Assembly: GCA_937874345.1 (NCBI GenBank)
Contig: CALNBT010000015.1
Location: 1 to 31,601, forward strand
DNA length: 31,601 bases
Reading direction: 5' to 3'
Source: an uncultured Prevotella sp.
GTDB taxonomy: Bacteria; Bacteroidota; Bacteroidia; Bacteroidales; Bacteroidaceae
Shown: piece after piece, positions 7,277-14,200 of the stretch
Layout of the letters: each line of letters opens with the position of its first letter
How positions within the stretch are numbered: the stretch's first letter is position 1
The notes under the pieces: model-generated
What the model was told of the DNA's origin: nothing
Database searches by the model: none
What the model saw: only the letters and a program-made list of their open reading frames with translations
Made by a program: the position numbers and the translations under genes

Positions 7277-8634
7277 AATGTTACCAAAAAAGCGGTTTGA
7301 TCGTAATTAAATTCAGATAGCTTGACACGCATAATTTGATTGTCATACTCCTTCTTTGATATAGACGCAGGCAATTCAACTTTAATATAATTGCTGGTAT
7401 ATCCATGCATTGATCTTCCCCTAGCAGCCTTCTCAAACAAGACTTCAGCCTCATTGCCGATAAAATGTTCATAAAAAGCATGGGTCTTAGCTGAAGAAAG
7501 ATCCAGGAGTCGTTTTGAACGAATTCGTTTATCCTTGTCAGAAACGACATATGGAATTGACAATGCACTTGTACCAGGCCTTTCTGAATACGGGAAAACA
7601 TGCAGCTGGGTTATCTCTAGCGAATCAATGAATTGATAACTCTCTTCGAAATATTCAGGAGTCTCCCCTCTCGAACCCACCATTACGTCTACCCCAATAA
7701 ATGCATGAGGCATTTTTTCCTTAATTCGATGAATCTTATTGGCAAAAAGTTCTGTATCATAATGCCTGTGCATCAATTTTAAGACATGATCAGTGCCGCT
7801 TTGTAAAGGGATATGGAAATGAGGCATAAAGGATCTCGATTGCGAGCAATAATCTATCAGTTCATCGCTAATAAGGTCTGGTTCCAGACTAGAGATACGG
7901 AAGCGCTTTATTCCTTCAACCTGATCAAGAGCCTTAACAAGATCCAGAAACGTTTCGTTCGTTGTAGAACCAAAAGCACCAATATTCACCCCTGTCAAAA
8001 CAATTTCCTTGCCACCTTCACGAGCAGCCTGCTCTGCTTGTTTTACTAATGACTCGATAGACGGATTTCTGGAAAATCCCCTCGCATATGGAATGGTGCA
8101 ATATGTACAGAAATAATCGCAACCATCTTGAACTTTCAAAAAATAGCGCGTACGATTGCCTCTTGAACAGGAAGGCTGAAACGTTTGAATGTCCTTTGTC
8201 TTGACAGATCTATATTGATGAAGCGCTGTAGGTTCCAAAAGATGATTGCCAGATGATTTTTGTTTTTTCAACCAAGCATCATTAAGATATTGAATTAAGT
8301 TCGCTTTTTCATTTGAACCAAGGACCAAATCCACTCCTTCTATCTTACTTACCACTTCAGATTGCAATTGTGCATAGCATCCTGTTACCACAACCATTGC
8401 CCCAGGGTTTTCTCGAACCATCCGATGAATCGCTTGGCGGCACTTATGGTCGGCCACCTCAGTTACTGAACACGTATTAATCAAACAGATGTCAGCCTGT
8501 TCACCTCTATGAACGGTTCTCACACCCATATTTTGAAGCATTTCACCAAAGGTGGATGTCTCAGAAAAGTTAAGCTTGCAGCCTAACGTATAATATGCGG
8601 CGGTCTTGTCTTGAAAGGCACTTGTATCTATCAT
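7273..8634 (-). CDS. mtaB: tRNA t6A37 methylthiotransferase MtaB
   Basis: The 453-residue protein has the three-part MiaB/MtaB layout. The N-terminal domain carries the first cluster cysteines (YTLGCKLNFSET at about 17-28, LINTCSVTEVADHKCR, VVTGCYAQ). The radical SAM domain has the CxxxCxxC motif in DGCDYFCTYCTIPYARG (about 169-185). A C-terminal TRAM-like segment contains RGRSMHGYTSNYIKVEL. The GCKLN start and domain details place it in the MtaB (YqeV) branch, which adds a methylthio group to C2 of t6A37, rather than MiaB or RimO. It is the first gene of a two-gene transcript with the glycosyltransferase. TcdA, which acts on the same nucleotide, is encoded about 3 kb away. Confidence 0.92.
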   Translation of the reverse strand: MIDTSAFQDKTAAYYTLGCKLNFSETSTFGEMLQNMGVRTVHRGEQADICLINTCSVTEVADHKCRQAIHRMVRENPGAMVVVTGCYAQLQSEVVSKIEGVDLVLGSNEKANLIQYLNDAWLKKQKSSGNHLLEPTALHQYRSVKTKDIQTFQPSCSRGNRTRYFLKVQDGCDYFCTYCTIPYARGFSRNPSIESLVKQAEQAAREGGKEIVLTGVNIGAFGSTTNETFLDLVKALDQVEGIKRFRISSLEPDLISDELIDYCSQSRSFMPHFHIPLQSGTDHVLKLMHRHYDTELFANKIHRIKEKMPHAFIGVDVMVGSRGETPEYFEESYQFIDSLEITQLHVFPYSERPGTSALSIPYVVSDKDKRIRSKRLLDLSSAKTHAFYEHFIGNEAEVLFEKAARGRSMHGYTSNYIKVELPASISKKEYDNQIMRVKLSEFNYDQTAFLVTL

Positions 8635-8654
8635 ACATTATTATATTATAAGTG

Positions 8655-8685
8655 CAAAGTTAAGAAAAACCATCGAGAATCGCAA
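8655..8685 (-). promoter_or_regulatory. Bacteroidetes-type promoter for mtaB
   Basis: On the minus strand TTG (8685-8683) is followed after 20 bases by TAACTTTG (8662-8655). The start codon lies 20 bases downstream at 8634, so the leader is short. Confidence 0.6.
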
Positions 8686-8860
8686 TTTCATCGATGTGTT
8701 TTCATGGAAATTCGCCTTTATCTTATTATTTTAAACGAGCTATCTGAGATTTAACGTATTTTTAATATTTGTATTTAACTGATTATCATGCCATTACGAA
8801 AAAGTTACATTTTAAAGCAAAAAAAAACAAAAAAAAGATATCGCATATCAAAAAAATATC

Positions 8861-8868
8861 TACCTTTG
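8861..8868 (+). promoter_or_regulatory. -7 element for the small repeat lipoprotein gene
   Basis: TACCTTTG matches the -7 consensus and gives a leader of about 45 nt that ends in an A-rich stretch before the ATG. Such A-rich leaders replace strong Shine-Dalgarno sequences in many Bacteroidetes genes. The upstream DNA is unusually A-rich, and no -33 TTTG is clear. Confidence 0.5.
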
Positions 8869-8919
8869 CAATGTTTTAATAAACAAATGATTGTTTTACA
8901 GATTTAAAAAAGCAAAGAA

Positions 8920-9126
8920 ATGAAGAAATTAGTTTTAATGTTCGTAGCTGTAGCAGCTATCTCATTCGCATCTTGTGTTAACAAAACAGCTAAAACTGAC
9001 GCAACTGCTGATTCAACAGCACAAGTAGATTCAGCAGCTGATTCAACAGCAACTACAGATTCAACAGCAGCTGATTCAACAGCAGCTGATTCAGCAACAG
9101 CTACTCCTGCTACTCCAGCTAAGTAA
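8920..9126 (+). CDS. small lipoprotein with Ala-Asp-Ser-Thr repeats
   Basis: The 68-residue protein has a clean lipoprotein signal peptide ending AISFASC with the lipobox cysteine at residue 19. The mature part, about 50 residues, is almost entirely Ala, Thr, Ser and Asp, with the unit AADST or ADSTA recurring and an Ala/Thr/Pro end (TPATPAK). It is acidic and should be disordered, acting as a lipid-anchored, possibly O-glycosylated, chain in the envelope. Underlying tandem copies of a 15-bp DNA unit (gctgattcaacagca) explain the repeats. Codon choice is narrow (GCA, GCT, ACA, GAT), and the gene sits between a -7 element and a strong terminator, which suggests a high-level stand-alone transcript. 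No known function can be assigned. Confidence 0.85.
   Translation: MKKLVLMFVAVAAISFASCVNKTAKTDATADSTAQVDSAADSTATTDSTAADSTAADSATATPATPAK
9007..9110 (+). repeat. imperfect 15-bp in-frame tandem repeats in the lipoprotein gene
   Basis: Copies and part-copies of the unit GCTGATTCAACAGCA recur through this stretch in phase with the codons, the clearest adjacent pair lying around 9069-9098. Repeat-number change by slippage would lengthen or shorten the mature lipoprotein without shifting the frame. Confidence 0.7.
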
Positions 9127-9154
9127 TTAGTACTGCGAACAAACTTGAGAGAAA

Positions 9155-9190
9155 AGTCATCACTCGAACGAGTGGTGGCTCTTTTTTTTT
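9155..9190 (+). terminator. strong intrinsic terminator after the small lipoprotein gene
   Basis: AGTCATCACTCG at 9155-9166 pairs with CGAGTGGTGGCT at 9169-9180 (12 positions, including G:U pairs), with a minimal AA loop. Nine T residues follow at 9182-9190. This is a textbook Rho-independent terminator about 30 bases after the stop codon. Confidence 0.9.
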
Positions 9191-9283
9191 ACAAAACTCT
9201 TAAGCTCAAAAAAGACTCTATCGAATTGAATAAAACATTAAATAGTTAATAATCGATACTATAAAGCCTTTATTCGCAACAAT

Positions 9284-10156
9284 TCAAGGCTCAGACTCGA
9301 GATGAGTCAAAATATAATCTCGACACTTTTCCATTAACCACTTAGGAGTACTTGTAGCACCGCAAATCCCAATCGTTTCAACACCTTTCAGCCAGTTGAA
9401 ATCAATTTCATCTATATCCTCTATCTGATAACTATTCGGGTTAACACTTTTACATTCATTGTACAATACCCGCCCATTTGAACTTTTCTGTCCACTTACA
9501 AAAAGAATCAGATCGTGCTTAGATGCAAATTTAGCTATATTGGGCATTCTGTTCGCGACTTGTCGACATATTGTATCAAACCGTCGGAAAGTTGCGTTTT
9601 TTGATATATGTTGTTGAATATAATCAATTATTCGATGAAACTCATCTAGGCTTTTTGTTGTTTGAGAATAAAGATAAATGTCACGATTAAAATCTAATTG
9701 CTTAACATCTTCAAACTTTTCTATCACAATCGCCTTACTATTCGTCTGTCCCACCAAACCAAGAACCTCAGCATGGCCGTTCTTTCCAAATATCACAATT
9801 TGATCATTCGCATGCGTATCGTATTGCAACTTGATTCTTCTTTGTAGAGCAAGTACTACAGGGCAAGTTGCATCAATAATCTCTATATTGTTTTTCTTTG
9901 CAATTTCGTAGGTCTCTGGAGGTTCACCATGTGCTCGGAGTAAAACTTTTACATCATGCAGGTTACGTAAATCGTCATGATTTATTGTAATAAGCCCACT
10001 TTCATGAAGACGCTTAACCTCCATGCCATTATGAACAATATCCCCCAAACAATACAAACTACCACTTTTAGCCAGTTCTTCTTCTGCCTTTCGAATGGCG
10101 GTCGTGACCCCAAAACAGAAACCACTTGAACTGTCTATTTCTATTTGAACTTTCAT
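9284..10156 (-). CDS. ispH: 4-hydroxy-3-methylbut-2-enyl diphosphate reductase (IspH/LytB)
   Basis: The 290-residue enzyme makes IPP and DMAPP from HMBPP in the last step of the MEP isoprenoid pathway. The three iron-sulfur cysteines are visible: Cys14 in SGFCFGVTTAIRKAEE, a cysteine near 96 in IDATCPVV, and one near 196 in FDTICRQVANRM. This spacing is close to E. coli IspH. Conserved LRAHGEPPETYE and GATSTPKWLMEKC are also present. It is the last gene of an apparent operon, starting 11 bases after the DUF1573 gene, which in turn follows the macroglobulin gene. No promoter of its own was found in the 11-base gap. The enzyme is essential in organisms that rely on this pathway. Confidence 0.95.
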   Translation of the reverse strand: MKVQIEIDSSSGFCFGVTTAIRKAEEELAKSGSLYCLGDIVHNGMEVKRLHESGLITINHDDLRNLHDVKVLLRAHGEPPETYEIAKKNNIEIIDATCPVVLALQRRIKLQYDTHANDQIVIFGKNGHAEVLGLVGQTNSKAIVIEKFEDVKQLDFNRDIYLYSQTTKSLDEFHRIIDYIQQHISKNATFRRFDTICRQVANRMPNIAKFASKHDLILFVSGQKSSNGRVLYNECKSVNPNSYQIEDIDEIDFNWLKGVETIGICGATSTPKWLMEKCRDYILTHLESEP

Positions 10157-10167
10157 CTAATTTTCTT

Positions 10168-11229
10168 TTACTTTACATTAAGGGTGACAACAATCTTGGG
10201 ATTTTCCGGGTCATTGGTAATCATCAATATACGTGGTTTACTTCGGGCCCGCTTGATTCCGTCTGCAAATGCCGTAATCTTCATTTCTGTCATTACACCC
10301 GGAGCCAACTTTGTTTTCTTTAATGACAATCTCACTCCTTGTGTAAACATCTGAACATTTTCTATATCTAGTTCAGCCTGTCCGGTATTTTCAATCGTAA
10401 TTTTACCACTTACTTTCTTTTTATTTCCAAACAATCCTAAATCGAGTGTTGTTGAAGATAACTTAATATGAGGACTTTTTGCTTCAGATACAGATAATGA
10501 CTTGTTAAATTCAGGCAATAGCACAGTTGATACTGAAAGTTCTTTATTTTCAGCAACTTGATCACCAGGAACAAATCCCAAGTAAATGGATGTCTGAGTC
10601 AATCCATAATCTCTCAGAAATCGTGAGTCTAGCGTGATGGTAGCGACGCCGGTGTGTCCCGGTGCTATTTTTGAAGGATAGACTTCTGCTTTCAGATAAA
10701 CAGGAAGATGCATCAAGGTTGGTTGAGCGATTTTCTCTGTTCCATTTTTGATATGAACCTTTATTTGAGCGATATCCCCGTGGTTAATATCGTCAAACTC
10801 AATATTGTTAACATCTGTCATGAGATCTCCTAGCCGAAAAGGATAGTTCACAGGAAATTCAGATAAATTATTCACAACAACGCCCTTCAATGTTAACATT
10901 AAAGGAGGTTGTGAATCGTTGGTATAGATCCCGATTTGTTTATTGAAATGCCCCATCTGCTTTGCATCAAATGTTACCTTCACAACTCCTGAATCACCTG
11001 AAGCGATTACTTTGAGAGGATATTCTACCGCAGCACATCCACAGTTTGTTAAAACCTTACTGATTGACAAAGGTTTAACGCCTGAATTTTTAACTACATA
11101 ATTTACTGATATGGGATTTCTGTAAATTACCTGTCCACAGTCAATAACTTCTTTTGAAGAAGTCAACTGCTGTGCCGACAACAGAAGGGGAAGTGCACAA
11201 AGCACTGATACCATATTTTTTCTTTTCAT
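10168..11229 (-). CDS. exported DUF1573-domain protein
   Basis: The 353-residue protein starts with a signal peptide (basic start, hydrophobic core, LLLSAQQ). An N-terminal DUF1573 immunoglobulin-like domain follows, recognised by the pattern VNYVVKNSG, then ISKVLTNCGCAAVEYPLKVI with the paired Cys-Gly-Cys at about residues 62-66, then GVVKVTFDAKQMGHFNKQIG and a YTNDSQPPLMLTLKGVV strand. A second, similar beta-sandwich seems to occupy about residues 255-353 (DLGLFGNKKKVSGKITIENT). DUF1573 domains are common in secreted Bacteroidetes proteins, and their function is unknown. Its ATG begins one base after the macroglobulin stop (TAA-T-ATG), so translation is probably coupled, and a partnership with the macroglobulin in the periplasm is possible. 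Confidence 0.83.
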   Translation of the reverse strand: MKRKNMVSVLCALPLLLSAQQLTSSKEVIDCGQVIYRNPISVNYVVKNSGVKPLSISKVLTNCGCAAVEYPLKVIASGDSGVVKVTFDAKQMGHFNKQIGIYTNDSQPPLMLTLKGVVVNNLSEFPVNYPFRLGDLMTDVNNIEFDDINHGDIAQIKVHIKNGTEKIAQPTLMHLPVYLKAEVYPSKIAPGHTGVATITLDSRFLRDYGLTQTSIYLGFVPGDQVAENKELSVSTVLLPEFNKSLSVSEAKSPHIKLSSTTLDLGLFGNKKKVSGKITIENTGQAELDIENVQMFTQGVRLSLKKTKLAPGVMTEMKITAFADGIKRARSKPRILMITNDPENPKIVVTLNVK

Positions 11230-11230
11230 A

Positions 11231-14200
11231 TTATTTAATGGTCAATGTGTTTGCAGCTGCTCTACCGTTATATTCCGGACTATATGCGCACTGTACTACG
11301 CATATACCGGTTTGGTAAAAACCTGCTCTATCAATATAATATTCAGTTTCTACGACATGTTTGCCCTTGCTCAGGTAATTAAAAAAATAATTGGTAACAT
11401 TGTCCTTCGGAGAACAATAGTAACCTCCATGATAACCACTCAATTGGGTTAGTGGTTCTAAACAGGCGGCACGCTTGTCTTGAAGTTGAACGAAATCATA
11501 ATCCCGGTCGGCCTCTATCGTCAGTATGATCTTCACTTTGTCTCCAATTTTCAAGCCTTCGGCTGATTTTCCGTTGTGCAATACCTGTCGAGTTACTTTC
11601 AAGCCTGAAGACTGTTCACCTACATCTGTCGACTTTTGTATAAACTGGGCATATACGGCTCCCCATGATATTCCATCAGATTTTTTATCAATGACTAGCG
11701 TTTTCAAATCCTTACCTGTTTTAGCTGTCTTGACATATCCCAAACCTGCTGTAGCTTTTGGCAACTCAACACTCATATTATCCAGCTTGAAGGTTGACAA
11801 CGTACCCATTGGCTGAAGCACGTTGGTGGCCTCATGCAAGAATGCATAAACAGCATTGACACTGTTGATTGGCGTATCCCAAGCTTGGGTTCGCTTGGAT
11901 TGCAATAACCATCGTTGCATTTCTTCGATGCGCTTATCTCCAGGTAACAATTGTTTACAAGCTTCAATGACAGCTACCTGTGAAGGTATACGATAATCAC
12001 ACCATGAATACTGAGCTTTGGGCGTATCAAAATAACGACCCATCTCTTCCTTATATACACTATATTCGCTAATGCTCTTTAAATATTCCTTCGCCTCGTC
12101 CATTTTTCCATACATCGATAATACCAAAGCCGTATTGGCTTTTCCATAGATTGTAAGCTTGTTTGGTATCGATGAAAGCAGACTCACCAGATAATGAATA
12201 TTTGTAGTTACTGGCCTTCCTGCCAAAGAATTGATGTAAAGATAATCGCATGCCGTCTCACTTGGCACCAAATTCTTCTCGCCTTTCGCTTTGAGACGTT
12301 TTAATTCTACTACTTCATCCGCAGCCTTTTTATCCAAATATTGGAATGCCCGACTAAGAAGTTGAGTCGTAGGTTGCTGATTCCCAACTAAACTATTCAA
12401 ACGAACCAACATCTTTGTAACCTCGGTTGTCATATACCTACTGCCACCCATACCGCTCCACCAGCTGAAAGAACCGTCTGGGTTTTGCAGTAATGTCAGT
12501 TTCTGAAGGAAATTTGACATACGATAGTTCATCGTATTTTCATCAAAAAAGTTAATAAGCTGCCGCTTCTGATCACTTTCTTTTTGACCATCCATCACCC
12601 ATGGTGTTTCTTCCAACACCATCGTTTTGAGCGATTGGTTTTTCTCTAAATTGCTCATGAGCGAGCTTTCTTCTGTCTTTTCCTGTTTCCATTGCCTGAT
12701 AGTCGAGGCAATAGCAGGCGACCCTAGCAGAATGTTTCTTCCAATACCTGTAGCATAATAGGCTGCAGCCAAGCTGATAGCATTGTCATCATACACCTGA
12801 GAGATAGAAGGAAGAGCCTGTATCATCAGCCAAGCTGGGTTGTTGGTATATTCAATGGTAAGTTTGTTGGTTGACTCCTTTACAGGAAATAGCGAGGCAA
12901 CATCTATGCTTTTCACACTCGGACCACTTTGCGTAAATGGAACGGTTGTTGTAATCAATTCTTTGTCAGGGAGAATAGGAAGATAATATTGTTCGCCATC
13001 TTGATATCCACTGCCATTTGCTGTCACCCGAACAATCAATAGTGACAAGTCGTTTTTGACTGAAACGATGTTTGAAACATTAAAGCAAAATTTTGCCGAG
13101 CCAGTAGACTTGGGATCTAATGAGAATGACTGCTTTTGGGTAAACACAATCTTTTCTGTTTCTGGATCTATCAATTCGAACACTGCGGTACCCAAGACTT
13201 TTTTATCAGACGAATTAAACAGTCGCGAAACTATTTCTGATTGATCACCTGAACGTACGAACCTTGGGACATTGAGCTGTACCATCACCGTCTTCTGAGC
13301 CACAATTTCATCTTTTAACATCCCATAATTCATTTCCTGGTCATGTGCAAGACCCATAAACTGCCATGTAGTTACGCTCTCTGGAAGGGTAAACTTGATT
13401 TTGACTTGACCATCTTTCTCTGCCAATAATGCAGGATAAAAGAATGCGGTCTCGTTAAAATTCTGACGAATGCCTTGAGACCCTGATTCTTTGCTGTTTT
13501 CTCGTTGTTCTTCAGAATCCGAAGTCCCAGTCAACTCAGCCTTCTTCTGTTTGCCATTGCCAGCAACTACCATTTCATTCAAATCAGCAGCATCCGGCAT
13601 CTTTTCTTTTGCCGCCATTGACATTTGTTCAACAACATCATACCGCTTTATACCGCCCCGTGTCATCAACTGGATCTGTCTTTGAATTTGATTATCCATC
13701 AAAGTGTTATCAAGATGACTAAAGTCTAGAACTGGTTCTTTCAGAAAATTGATTGGAGCATCACCATAAAGTGTTGACGTATTGAAATTCAACCCATTCC
13801 ATGTTGTCCAAGGCAATGCAGGATAATATAAAGTAGACAAATACCAATCATGTGGCTTTATCTCATTCAATGTTTTATCAAACAAAACGGCCATCAGCTG
13901 GGCTTTTGCTGGTTTCCCGTCGGGCTGTTTCACACGCAGCGTCCATTCTTCTTGCTGTCCCGGTGTAAGGCGGTCGCGAAATGTTTTCCACTCAACCTTC
14001 AATTGATTATCACGCTTTGGCTTTCCTATAAAGACTTGATGATGATACATCTTTCCATCCTTCACCCAAGCATAATTCATCAACAACCCTGTCCCATATT
14101 GTGGTTGATAAATAAAATCTTTCTGAATCAGTTCATCGCTTAACTTCAATGTTCCACTTTCAATGATTCGGTCACCTGCAATCAAGGTATAGACCACATG

